Assembly: GCA_030039005.1 (NCBI GenBank)
Contig: JASHQT010000137.1
Coordinates: 1-16,746, forward strand
Reading direction: 5' to 3'
Length of the DNA: 16,746 bases
From: Bryobacteraceae bacterium
GTDB taxonomy: Bacteria; Acidobacteriota; Terriglobia; Bryobacterales; Bryobacteraceae
In this document: piece by piece, positions 6,817-13,987 of the stretch
Layout of the letters: each line of letters opens with the position of its first letter
How positions within the stretch are numbered: the first letter of the stretch is position 1
Made by a program: the position numbers and the translations under genes
The notes under the pieces: generated by a model
The model's input: only the letters and a program-made list of their open reading frames with translations
Databases searched by the model: none
Told to the model about the DNA's origin: nothing

Positions 6817-8169
6817 ATGCCCGCATTTCCGAAAAAGACATCGCTCGCCATCGCCACTCTGGCCGCGCTCCTATTGCTGCTCGAATCGGCCAAACTCGCC
6901 CGCCCCTTCACCCTCACCGAAGTTATTGATTTTCGCCCGCGCGATCTTCCCGCCGTCGAACCTCTGTCTCCGGCCCCGGTCCTTGTCAAGCCCGCCTTGA
7001 AGCCCAATGCCGCCTTGAAGCGCCGCCCCATCCTCGAGCCCAATCTCATCGATCCGCACGACGCGCTCCGTCCGTTTTATCTCGCTCTCTGGCGTACCGA
7101 ACTCGGCGCGCCCGGTGCCATCACGCGCGTGCTGCATTACGGCGATTCCCCAGTCACTGCCGATTCCATTACCGCCGACGTCCGTTCGCTGCTGCAGCAG
7201 CACTTCGGAGATGCCGGCCACGGGTTCGTCCTGATCGCAAAACCCTGGGCCTGGTACGGCCACCGCGGCGTCGAGATCAAGGGCAAAGGCTGGCGGATCA
7301 ACGCCGCTACCCAAACCCGTGCCAAAGACGGCTTCCACGGCCTGGGTGGCGTCAGTTTTGAAGGCGATGCCGGCGCTTCTTCCCACCTGGAGATGGCCGA
7401 ATCTCACTCCTCGATCGAGATCCATTACCTGCGCCAGCCTGGTGGTGGTGTGCTCCGCGTGGAAGCCTCTGGCCAGAAACTCGGTGACGTAAGGACGGAT
7501 GGTCCTGACAAAAGGCCCGCCTACCAAAACTTCCCCTTGACCGCCGCGGAGCGCGACATCGATTTGACAGTCGAGCGCGGCCCCGTCCGCCTCTTCGGCG
7601 TCAGTTTCGCGAGAAACACGCCGGGCGTAATCTACAATAGTCTTGGGCTCAACGGCGGCCAGGTGCTGGTGGTGGCTCACTATTTCGATAAGGTCCAGTG
7701 GACGGAAGAGCTCCAGCACCAGCGTCCCGATCTGGTGGTGATTAATTACGGCACCAACGAAAGCGGATATGCCGATTACGTCGAGCGATCCTATCCCAGC
7801 GAGCTGCGCCAAGTGATCCGGCGCGTGAAAGACGCCGTGCCGCGCGCGTCCGTTCTGGTCATGAGCCCGATGGACCGCGGCGAGCGCGATTCCGATTCCC
7901 GCATCGTCACCATTCCGGCGCTCCCGCGCTTGGTGGAAATTCAGCGCCAAACCGCCGCCGAGATGGGCTGCGCCTTTTTCAATACCTTCCAGGCCATGGG
8001 CGGCGAAGGGACTATGGCGCGCTGGTACGCGAGCGAGCCGCGGCTGGTGAGCGCGGATTTCACGCATCCCTTGCCGGCCGGCGCGCACAAGGTCGGTGTC
8101 TTGCTCGATCAGGCGCTCGAATCCGGCTTTCGCCAATTCAAGGCGCGCGAGCAGCGGAGACCGCAATAG
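6817..8169 (+). CDS. Membrane-anchored SGNH/GDSL hydrolase, first of a tandem pair
   Basis: A 450-residue SGNH-superfamily protein with one N-terminal membrane segment (about residues 9-25) and a long Pro-rich linker (about 45-75), so the catalytic domain should lie in the periplasm. Block I is LHYGDSPVTAD with nucleophile Ser111, block III is NYGTNES with Asn314, and block V is ADFTHP with Asp414 and His417. Between blocks I and III is a beta-rich insert holding HYLRQPGGG (His203 onward), possibly a carbohydrate-binding module as in PatB/Ape1-type enzymes. With an MBOAT four bases upstream, it probably completes O-acylation of a surface polymer (as AlgJ/AlgX, PatB or DltD do) or removes acyl groups. 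The ATG at 6817 is chosen for the signal-anchor and the tight spacing. Its TAG shares its G with the GTG of the next gene. Confidence 0.88.
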   Translation: MPAFPKKTSLAIATLAALLLLLESAKLARPFTLTEVIDFRPRDLPAVEPLSPAPVLVKPALKPNAALKRRPILEPNLIDPHDALRPFYLALWRTELGAPGAITRVLHYGDSPVTADSITADVRSLLQQHFGDAGHGFVLIAKPWAWYGHRGVEIKGKGWRINAATQTRAKDGFHGLGGVSFEGDAGASSHLEMAESHSSIEIHYLRQPGGGVLRVEASGQKLGDVRTDGPDKRPAYQNFPLTAAERDIDLTVERGPVRLFGVSFARNTPGVIYNSLGLNGGQVLVVAHYFDKVQWTEELQHQRPDLVVINYGTNESGYADYVERSYPSELRQVIRRVKDAVPRASVLVMSPMDRGERDSDSRIVTIPALPRLVEIQRQTAAEMGCAFFNTFQAMGGEGTMARWYASEPRLVSADFTHPLPAGAHKVGVLLDQALESGFRQFKAREQRRPQ

Positions 8170-9506
8170 TGCGCACGCGGCCGCTCATATGGTTGCTCGC
8201 GGCCCTTCTTGCAACAGTCCCCGCTTCGCCCGCAACATCAAACTCAACTTCGAAAACCACCCGCCAGAAAGCGAAAACGAAATCCCACAAAAGGCACGCC
8301 GCGCGAGTTCCTGTGGTTCATGTCTCGCCCGCCGTGCGCGGAGCGGCTCTGCGCGCCATCACCGAACGGACCTCGGAAACCGCGGGCGTTCTCGAAGGCG
8401 CCGGAGCCCTGGTGCCGTTCTTTGAGCAGCTCTCGCGTCCGCCCGAGAATATGTCGCTGCACATTTTGCAGTATGGCGACTCGCACACCGCTTCCGATGA
8501 TTGGGCCAATCAGATGCGCCAGGATTTTCAGGCGAAATTCGGCGCGGGCGGTCCGGGCTACACGCTGCCGGGCCATCCCTTCCTCGGCTATCGCCGCTTT
8601 GACAGCCATGGATGGAATTCGCGCGGCTGGTATACGGGCGGCATCGTCACGCGCAAGGACGATGGCGTCGATGGCCTCGGCGGAGTGAGTCTCACGTCGC
8701 ATTCTTCCGGTGAAACCATCACGTTGAATGTCGAATGCGAACAACTCGAGCTGCATTATTTACGCCAGCCCGGTGGCGGTCAGGTGGAGTTCTCGGTCGA
8801 TGGTGCGCCTGTGGCGACAGTGGATACGGCCGGCGATTTCGGCGCGGGTCTTTATAGCTACGCCGCCTCGCCCGGTCCGCATGTCTACGCGCTTCGCACC
8901 CTGAGCGAAGCGCCGGTCCGCATTTTCGGCTGGGTCGCGCAGAATCAAGCCGGCGTCACCTACGAAACCCTGGGCATTAACGGCGCGCAAGCCAATCTCA
9001 TTCTCGATTGGAACCCCGCGATTCTTGGCTCCGAACTCGCCGCGCGCGATCCCGCCTTGATTGTGCTCGCCTATGGAACCAACGAAGCGCTCAGCCGTTC
9101 CTGGACCGCTGAAGAGTACCGCGCCGGTTTGATCCAGATCATCCAGCGCCTGCGCGACGCCGCCCCCACGGCCAGCATTTTGATGATCGGTCCGCCGGAT
9201 TGCCAATATCGTTTACGTAACGGCCGCCGCCTCCCCTTTCCGCATCTCGATCAAGTCGTCGAAATCCAGCGCGACGTCGCGCAAGCGAACGGCTGCGCGT
9301 TTTGGGACTGGCGCGCCGCAATGGGCGGCTCCGAATCGGTTCGTCAATGGGTGCAAGCCGGACTCGGCCAAGGCGACTATACGCATCTCACGGGCGAAGG
9401 CTATCGGATGGCGGGCAATATGCTGTTTGATGAGCTCATGGCGCAATACAGTCGTTTTCTCACCGTCCGCGCTGAGGGAACGCAGAATCAAAAGAATGGA
9501 CAATAA
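8169..9506 (+). CDS. Secreted SGNH/GDSL hydrolase, second of a tandem pair
   Basis: A 445-residue paralogue of the preceding gene. It starts at GTG 8169, overlapping the previous stop by one base, with GCGGAG upstream. It has a signal peptide (MRTRPLIWLLAALLATVPASPA) followed by a basic, Ser/Thr-rich linker (about 24-46). Block I is LQYGDSHTASD (Ser105), block III is AYGTNEA (Asn305), and block V is GDYTHL (Asp403, His406). It shares with its neighbour the motifs DGxxGLGGVS, HYLRQPGGG (His196 onward), GVxYxxLGxNGxQ, VEIQR and AMGG, so the two arose by tandem duplication. The catalytic set is complete in both. Its likely place is the periplasm or outer surface, acting on the same acylated polymer. 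Its end overlaps the start of the carrier gene by 11 bases. Confidence 0.88.
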   Translation: MRTRPLIWLLAALLATVPASPATSNSTSKTTRQKAKTKSHKRHAARVPVVHVSPAVRGAALRAITERTSETAGVLEGAGALVPFFEQLSRPPENMSLHILQYGDSHTASDDWANQMRQDFQAKFGAGGPGYTLPGHPFLGYRRFDSHGWNSRGWYTGGIVTRKDDGVDGLGGVSLTSHSSGETITLNVECEQLELHYLRQPGGGQVEFSVDGAPVATVDTAGDFGAGLYSYAASPGPHVYALRTLSEAPVRIFGWVAQNQAGVTYETLGINGAQANLILDWNPAILGSELAARDPALIVLAYGTNEALSRSWTAEEYRAGLIQIIQRLRDAAPTASILMIGPPDCQYRLRNGRRLPFPHLDQVVEIQRDVAQANGCAFWDWRAAMGGSESVRQWVQAGLGQGDYTHLTGEGYRMAGNMLFDELMAQYSRFLTVRAEGTQNQKNGQ

Positions 9507-9729
9507 AGAGCGTATCCTCGCCATCGTTCGCAAGGTTTCTAACAACACGGCTCTGCCGGATCCCGATGAGTCGCTGTTTGACTCCGGATTTCTCGACTCT
9601 TTCGCTCTGCCGGATCTCGTTACCGAGTTGGAGCGGGAGTTTGGGCTCAAGATCCCCGATTCGGATTTGAATCCGCGCAAATTCGAATCCATTTCGAAGA
9701 TCCAGAGTTACATCGAGAGCAGGATGTAG
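9496..9729 (+). CDS. Acyl carrier protein, DltC-like
   Basis: A 77-residue phosphopantetheine-binding carrier protein. The attachment serine is Ser35 in LFDSGFLDSFALPDLV. The LDSF form, followed by a short helix, EREFGLKIPDSDLNPRKFESISKI and a last helix, is closer to the D-alanyl carrier DltC (typically LxDSF, then xFDxxVP) than to fatty-acid AcpP (DSLD). Such proteins carry an acyl or aminoacyl thioester on a 4'-phosphopantetheine arm added by a PPTase; no PPTase gene is in the window. The ATG at 9496 lies inside the end of the second SGNH gene (11-base overlap), and the KAS III gene starts three bases after its stop. DltC docks on the MBOAT DltB; the same partnership with the MBOAT at 5451 is inferred. 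The ribosome binding site is weak, consistent with coupled translation. Confidence 0.88.
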   Translation: MDNKERILAIVRKVSNNTALPDPDESLFDSGFLDSFALPDLVTELEREFGLKIPDSDLNPRKFESISKIQSYIESRM

Positions 9730-9732
9730 TTC

Positions 9733-10668
9733 GTGGCAGCCATCCTGGGCTTTGGCCACTATCTGCCCGCGCGCATCGTCACCAATGCCGAGCTCGCAGC
9801 GCGATTGAATTGTGAGCCCGGTTGGATTTTTGACGTCTCTGGCATCGAGGAACGGCGCTACGCAGCGCCTGAGGAATCCGTCGTCAGCATGGGCGCCACC
9901 GCGGCCATCGATTGCCTTGATCGTGCCGGAACGAAAGCAAACGAGATCGGAATGATCCTGGTCTGTTCCGGATCGGTCGAGCGCCGCTTCCCCGGTCCCG
10001 CATCCGCGATCGCCCATCAACTCGGTATCGACGGCGTTCCCGCGATCGATTTGCCCATCGCGAGCGCTGGCGGTTTGTTCGCCATGGCTCTGGCTGCCAC
10101 GCTTTCGGCAGTGCATGGCAACGTGCTCGTCGTTGCGTCCGAAAAAATGTCGAGTATCGCTTCGCGTGAGCCGATGGAGCGCGGAGTGGCGCCGCTGTTT
10201 GGCGACGGAGCAGGTGCGTGCCTCGTCGGATCAGCAAACGGTCCAGCGCGCATCGTCGACTCAGCAATCCATTCCGACGGAACATTCGCGGAAGATCTGC
10301 GGCTGGAGTTCGATTCGCCGCTTTCGATGAACGGTCGCTCCGTGATCTTGCAGGCTTCGCGCAAGATTCCCGCTGCCATCATCGAGTTGCTCGAAAGAAA
10401 CCGTCTCGCGGCATCGTCTATCGAGGCTTTTCTCATGCATCAGGCCAATCAAAACTTGATGGATCGCGTCGCGCGCGCGCTCGACGTGGAGGCCGGTCGC
10501 TTCTATTCCAACATCCGCCGCTACGGCAACACCTCGTCGGCCTCCATGCTCATCGCGGCTTCCGAATGGTGGCAGGACCCCGGGCCAAGCGCGGGCAGCC
10601 TGATCTGCTTCGCCGCCTTCGGCGCCGGATTTCATTGGGGCGCGCTACTGGCCGAAACATCCGCATGA
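9733..10668 (+). CDS. KAS III (FabH)-like protein with Ser in place of the catalytic Cys
   Basis: A 311-residue thiolase-fold protein of the beta-ketoacyl-ACP synthase III family (FabH is about 317). Family marks include GWIFDVSGIEERR near residue 30, PGPASAIAHQLG, FGDGAGA, LMHQANQNLMD with His236, and RYGNTSSAS with Asn266. The nucleophile motif, normally a D..AACxGF pattern, reads DLPIASAGG, so Ser111 stands where FabH has cysteine (codon AGC at 10063-10065). The protein is therefore unlikely to be an ordinary condensing enzyme. Serine-type KAS III proteins such as DpsC of daunorubicin synthesis act on acyl-CoA as acyltransferase or unusual starter synthase, so acyl transfer from CoA to the neighbouring carrier is plausible. 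The GTG at 9733 follows the carrier stop by three bases. The frame is intact and shows no sign of decay. Confidence 0.88.
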   Translation: MAAILGFGHYLPARIVTNAELAARLNCEPGWIFDVSGIEERRYAAPEESVVSMGATAAIDCLDRAGTKANEIGMILVCSGSVERRFPGPASAIAHQLGIDGVPAIDLPIASAGGLFAMALAATLSAVHGNVLVVASEKMSSIASREPMERGVAPLFGDGAGACLVGSANGPARIVDSAIHSDGTFAEDLRLEFDSPLSMNGRSVILQASRKIPAAIIELLERNRLAASSIEAFLMHQANQNLMDRVARALDVEAGRFYSNIRRYGNTSSASMLIAASEWWQDPGPSAGSLICFAAFGAGFHWGALLAETSA

Positions 10669-10674
10669 TATAGT
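10669..10674 (+). promoter_or_regulatory. Possible internal -10 box (TATAGT)
   Basis: TATAGT overlaps the end of the KAS III-like gene and would start a transcript near 10681, just at the GAGGCGG ribosome binding site (10681-10687) of the next gene. There is no good -35 box. It may give the thiamine-diphosphate enzyme and cytochrome pair their own promoter, or be chance. Confidence 0.25.
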
Positions 10675-10692
10675 TCCTCCGAGGCGGACTTT

Positions 10693-12648
10693 ATGGCGAA
10701 ATCCAAGTTGGACTCGGTAGCGCGGCGTGGTTTTTTGAAAGGCGCGGCAGGCGCGGCGGCGGGTGCGACGGCATTGGTGAATGCTCCCGCTGCCAAAGCC
10801 CAGGAAGCGCCGGTGCGTCCGACCGCTCTTCCGCCCACGGCCGCGCAGCGCGCCGCGGAAAACGTCACGCCCGCCGCGGCGCTCGAAGAGATCCAGATCG
10901 TCCAACGCCCGGGCGCCGATTATATGGTGGACGTCTTCCAGGCGCTCGGCTTCGAGTACCTGTTCGCCACGCCAGGCTCCAGTTTCCGCGGCATTCACGA
11001 ATCGGTGATCAATCACGGCGGCAATCGCAATCCCGAGTTCATCACCTTCACGCACGAGGAATGCTCGGCTGCCGCCGCGAACGGCTACGCGAAGATCGAG
11101 GGCAAACCCGCGCTGGTTTGCGCGCACGGCACTGTCGGCATCCAGCACGCCGCGATGGCCATTTACAACGCCTATTGCGACCAAGCCCCGGTCTACATCG
11201 TGGCCGGCAACATTTCCGACGCCGCCGAACGGCGCGGACGGGTGGAATGGCTGCACGCGGCACAGGACGTCGCGGCCACCGTTCGCGATTACACCAAGTG
11301 GGACGATAATCCGGCGTCCCTCGCGCACTTCGGCGAATCGGCGGTCCGCGCATACCAAGTCGCGATGACGGCGCCCATGATGCCGGTGGTGCTGGCCGCC
11401 GATGGCGTGCTGCAAGAAGGCGAAGCGCCCACCGAGTTCGACTGGCGCATTCCGAAGCTTCCGAAAATCACCGCGCCCGCCGGCGATTCGGAAGCCGTGG
11501 CCGAACTGGCTAAAATGCTGGTGAACGCGCAGAACCCCGTGATCGTGACGAGCCGGTCGGCCCGCACTCCCGCGGGACTGGCGCTGCTCGTGGAACTTGC
11601 GGAAACGCTCGGTGCAGGCGTGATCGATCAGCAGCGCCGAATGAACTTCCCGTCGCGCCATCCGCTGAACCAGACGCTGCGCCAGCGCGGGGCGATCACG
11701 GACGCGGACTTGATCCTGGGCCTGGAAGTCTACGATTTCTTCGGCGTTGTCCACATGCTCGGCGGACAGGTGCGCGTGATCCCGAAATCCATCATCAAGC
11801 CAGGAACCAAACTGGTGAGCGTCAGCTCTTCGGATCTCTTTTACAAGAGCAATTATCAAAACTTCCAGCGCTACGAAGACGTCGATCTGTCGATTCCTGC
11901 AGACGCCGAAGCTACGGTGCCGGCGCTGATCGAAGCAGTGAAGCGCATGCTCACCGATGATCGCAAGCAGGCCATCCAGGTGCGTGCCGCCAAGCTCGCC
12001 GAGTTGAGCCACCAAGCGCAGGAGCAGACCCGAACCGCGGCCTCCTATGCCTGGGACGCGAGCCCTGTTTCGACCGCCCGGCTTTCGGCCGAGCTCTGGG
12101 CACAGATCAAGAACGAAGACTGGTCGCTGGTGTCCGACACGTTTTGGGTCAGCAATTGGCCGCTGCGGCTCTGGGATTTCACCAAGCACTACCAGTTCAT
12201 TGGCGGCGCGGGCGGCGAAGGCGTCGGGTACCTCGCGCCCGCGGCGCTGGGCGCGGCCATCGCCAACAAGAAGCACGGGCGGCTCAGCGTTTCGATTCAA
12301 TCCGACGGCGATCTGATGATGGCTAACGGCGTGTTGTGGACCGCGGCGCATCATCGCATTCCGCTGCTCACCCTGATGCACAACAACCGCGCCTATCATC
12401 AGGAGATCATGCAGCTCCAGCGCGTCGCGAACCAGCACAATCGCGGCGTGGATATCGACAAATGCAAGATCGGCACCGCGATCGAAAATCCCAACATCAA
12501 CTACGCGATGCTGGCGAAAAGCATGGGCGTGCAAGCGGAAGGCCCGATCTCGGATCCGAGCCAACTGAGCGCGGCCATTCGACGAGGAATTGATGTGGTC
12601 AAGGGCGGCGACCCGTATCTGATCGACGTGGTCACGCAGCCGCGGTAA
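10693..12648 (+). CDS. Tat-exported thiamine-diphosphate-dependent enzyme
   Basis: A 651-residue ThDP enzyme of the acetolactate synthase/pyruvate oxidase/benzoylformate decarboxylase superfamily. The N-terminus has a twin-arginine signal, ARRGFLKGAAGAAAGATAL, with Arg11-Arg12, then an Ala-rich core and a likely cut after AKA, so the folded enzyme with its cofactor is sent to the periplasm. The PYR domain (about 70-230) has THEECSAAAANGYAK with the cofactor-activating Glu122. The C-terminal PP domain (about 430-640) has the ThDP/metal motif SDGDLMMANG (537 onward) ending at HNN (563-565). The central domain (about 260-400) could bind FAD or only a nucleotide; no decisive motif is visible. Substrate is probably a 2-oxoacid, not known. 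Ribosome binding site GAGGCGG lies five bases before the ATG. The small cytochrome c follows after ten bases, suggesting an electron acceptor. Confidence 0.85.
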   Translation: MAKSKLDSVARRGFLKGAAGAAAGATALVNAPAAKAQEAPVRPTALPPTAAQRAAENVTPAAALEEIQIVQRPGADYMVDVFQALGFEYLFATPGSSFRGIHESVINHGGNRNPEFITFTHEECSAAAANGYAKIEGKPALVCAHGTVGIQHAAMAIYNAYCDQAPVYIVAGNISDAAERRGRVEWLHAAQDVAATVRDYTKWDDNPASLAHFGESAVRAYQVAMTAPMMPVVLAADGVLQEGEAPTEFDWRIPKLPKITAPAGDSEAVAELAKMLVNAQNPVIVTSRSARTPAGLALLVELAETLGAGVIDQQRRMNFPSRHPLNQTLRQRGAITDADLILGLEVYDFFGVVHMLGGQVRVIPKSIIKPGTKLVSVSSSDLFYKSNYQNFQRYEDVDLSIPADAEATVPALIEAVKRMLTDDRKQAIQVRAAKLAELSHQAQEQTRTAASYAWDASPVSTARLSAELWAQIKNEDWSLVSDTFWVSNWPLRLWDFTKHYQFIGGAGGEGVGYLAPAALGAAIANKKHGRLSVSIQSDGDLMMANGVLWTAAHHRIPLLTLMHNNRAYHQEIMQLQRVANQHNRGVDIDKCKIGTAIENPNINYAMLAKSMGVQAEGPISDPSQLSAAIRRGIDVVKGGDPYLIDVVTQPR

Positions 12649-12658
12649 AAGAGGACTC

Positions 12659-12991
12659 ATGCTTCGGAACCTCATTTTCGTTTCCTTGCTGGCTGCGGTG
12701 CCGATTCTCGCGCAGAACGGCAACGCCGAAAAAGGCAAGCGCGAATTCGTGAAACTGGGCTGCTACACTTGCCACGGTTATGAAGGCCAAGGCGGAGGTG
12801 CGGGTGCGAAACTCGCGCCGCATCCCATCGCAGCCAAAGCTTTGATCGCCTATGTGCGACATCCAGCGGGAACCATGCCGCCGTTCACCACCAAGGTCGT
12901 TTCCGATGAGCAGCTCCTGGATATCCATGCCTACTTGGCTAGCATTCCCGCGCCACCGCCCACGAAAGATATCCCGCAACTGAACGAATAA
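12659..12991 (+). CDS. Small periplasmic c-type cytochrome
   Basis: A 110-residue single-heme cytochrome c. It has a signal peptide (MLRNLIFVSLLAAVPILAQ), a heme site CYTCH at 35-39 (Cys35, Cys38, His39) and a likely distal ligand Met73 in HPAGTMPPF. The C-terminal helix (DEQLLDIHAYLASI) is typical of class I cytochromes of the oxidoreductase-partner kind. It acts in the periplasm as an electron carrier. GAGG eight bases upstream of the ATG is a good ribosome binding site. The gene begins ten bases after the Tat-exported ThDP enzyme, which suggests it takes electrons from that enzyme; this is inference from position. It converges on the DUF72 gene, six bases between stops. Confidence 0.9.
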   Translation: MLRNLIFVSLLAAVPILAQNGNAEKGKREFVKLGCYTCHGYEGQGGGAGAKLAPHPIAAKALIAYVRHPAGTMPPFTTKVVSDEQLLDIHAYLASIPAPPPTKDIPQLNE

Positions 12992-12997
12992 CACACG

Positions 12998-13951
12998 CTA
13001 ATCCGTGATGGCCTCGATGGTCTGCGGCGCGTTACCTTCCAGGCGATTGTTCACGAAAATGTAAGACGGCTCGTGACGGTCGCGCGCGCGTGCGATCAGG
13101 AGCCGCAGCGCATCACGCGTTTCCGGATTCGGCTCCTGCACCTGAGCGTACGGGGTGAACTTCGCGACCGCTTCTTCGTACGCCCGGCCGCGGCGCAGCA
13201 GCGCGCGGGCCAGCGTGAAATCGGCGGAGTATGCCTCGCGCAGGTGCATCTGACGGCCGATCTCGGGCATGCGCGTCCACGCATTGAAGACGTGCGCGAC
13301 GCGATGCGCGCGCAGGCAGGCGAAATATTCGGGCGAAAGAAACTCCGGATTGCGGATCTCGACCGCGTAGCGAAAGTCCGCCGGCAGAGCGGCCAAGAAT
13401 GGATCCAGTTCCGCGAGGAACGCATCGCTGTTCTCGTAGCAGTATCGCGGAAATGTTCCGAACTCCAGAATCAGCGCGGCAACCCGCGGCCGGTAAGGAG
13501 CAAGAAGATCGAGAAACGCGCTCTGAAACAAAGCGGCATCCAGGAACGAAGAATTGTCGTCGCCGGCGCGGGACCCGTAGCGCGGATGACGCGGAAACTG
13601 CTTGACGGTTACGTCTTCGGGGACCTTGAACGCGAACCGCAGCTTCGCCGGCGCTGAAGAAAACAGCTTGCGCCAGTAATCGGGCGAAGGGAATTGGTAG
13701 AACGAGAAATCTCCACAAACGACCGGAAATGTTTCCGCGTATTCGGCCAGGCATTCGTCGTTGAAGCGCTTCTGCGAGAAACGACCGCGCGTCGAGTAGC
13801 GCTCGCGCGAATAGATCTGCCCGATCCAGCCTTCGTATTTCCAGGAACTGGTACCGATGAAGACGTTTTCCTCTGCCAGGCCGGCGAGGCGGCGCTGGAG
13901 CCGCGCACGATCGATGCGAAGCGGCTCCTCGAAAAGGGAAGGAGTTTGCAT
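12998..13951 (-). CDS. DUF72 (YecE-like) family protein
   Basis: A 317-residue cytoplasmic protein of the DUF72 family, a TIM-barrel-like fold of unknown biochemical role. Family marks include ENVFIGTSSWKYEGW near the N-terminus, FSFYQFPSPDYWRKLFSSAP, LRFAFKVPEDVT, AALILEFGTFP, YAVEIRNPEF and a C-terminal SYIFVNNRLEGNAPQT (in relatives, YVYFNN...G.A..NA). I chose the ATG at 13951. The frame continues five codons to a GTG at 13966, but that codon lies inside a perfect palindrome. Neither has a clear ribosome binding site. There is no signal peptide. It lies downstream of the GGT-family gene on the same strand, separated by the palindrome. No link between the two functions is evident. Confidence 0.85.
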   Translation of the reverse strand: MQTPSLFEEPLRIDRARLQRRLAGLAEENVFIGTSSWKYEGWIGQIYSRERYSTRGRFSQKRFNDECLAEYAETFPVVCGDFSFYQFPSPDYWRKLFSSAPAKLRFAFKVPEDVTVKQFPRHPRYGSRAGDDNSSFLDAALFQSAFLDLLAPYRPRVAALILEFGTFPRYCYENSDAFLAELDPFLAALPADFRYAVEIRNPEFLSPEYFACLRAHRVAHVFNAWTRMPEIGRQMHLREAYSADFTLARALLRRGRAYEEAVAKFTPYAQVQEPNPETRDALRLLIARARDRHEPSYIFVNNRLEGNAPQTIEAITD

Positions 13952-13958
13952 CAACCAA

Positions 13959-13980
13959 GCGTTCACACGAGTGTGAACGC
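13959..13980. repeat. Perfect 10-bp inverted repeat between the GGT-like and DUF72 genes
   Basis: GCGTTCACAC and GTGTGAACGC form a perfect inverted repeat around a two-base GA centre. It lies between the stop of the GGT-like gene (13988) and the ATG of the DUF72 gene (13951). On the transcribed strand it is followed by TTGGTTG, too poor in T for a standard intrinsic terminator. It has the size and symmetry of a dimeric repressor operator, or it may be a transcript-end hairpin. Confidence 0.6.
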
Positions 13981-13987
13981 CACAGGA

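Noticed and set aside
10693..12648. Acetolactate synthase large subunit (ilvB)
   Set aside because: The Tat signal, the missing small-subunit gene and the cytochrome neighbour do not fit branched-chain amino acid synthesis; only the superfamily is assigned.
10645..12738. A 697-codon open frame on the reverse strand
   Set aside because: It lies antisense to the ThDP enzyme, whose cofactor and Tat motifs are clear. The antisense product is rich in Arg/His/Gly with no family motif, as expected from GC-rich coding DNA read backwards.
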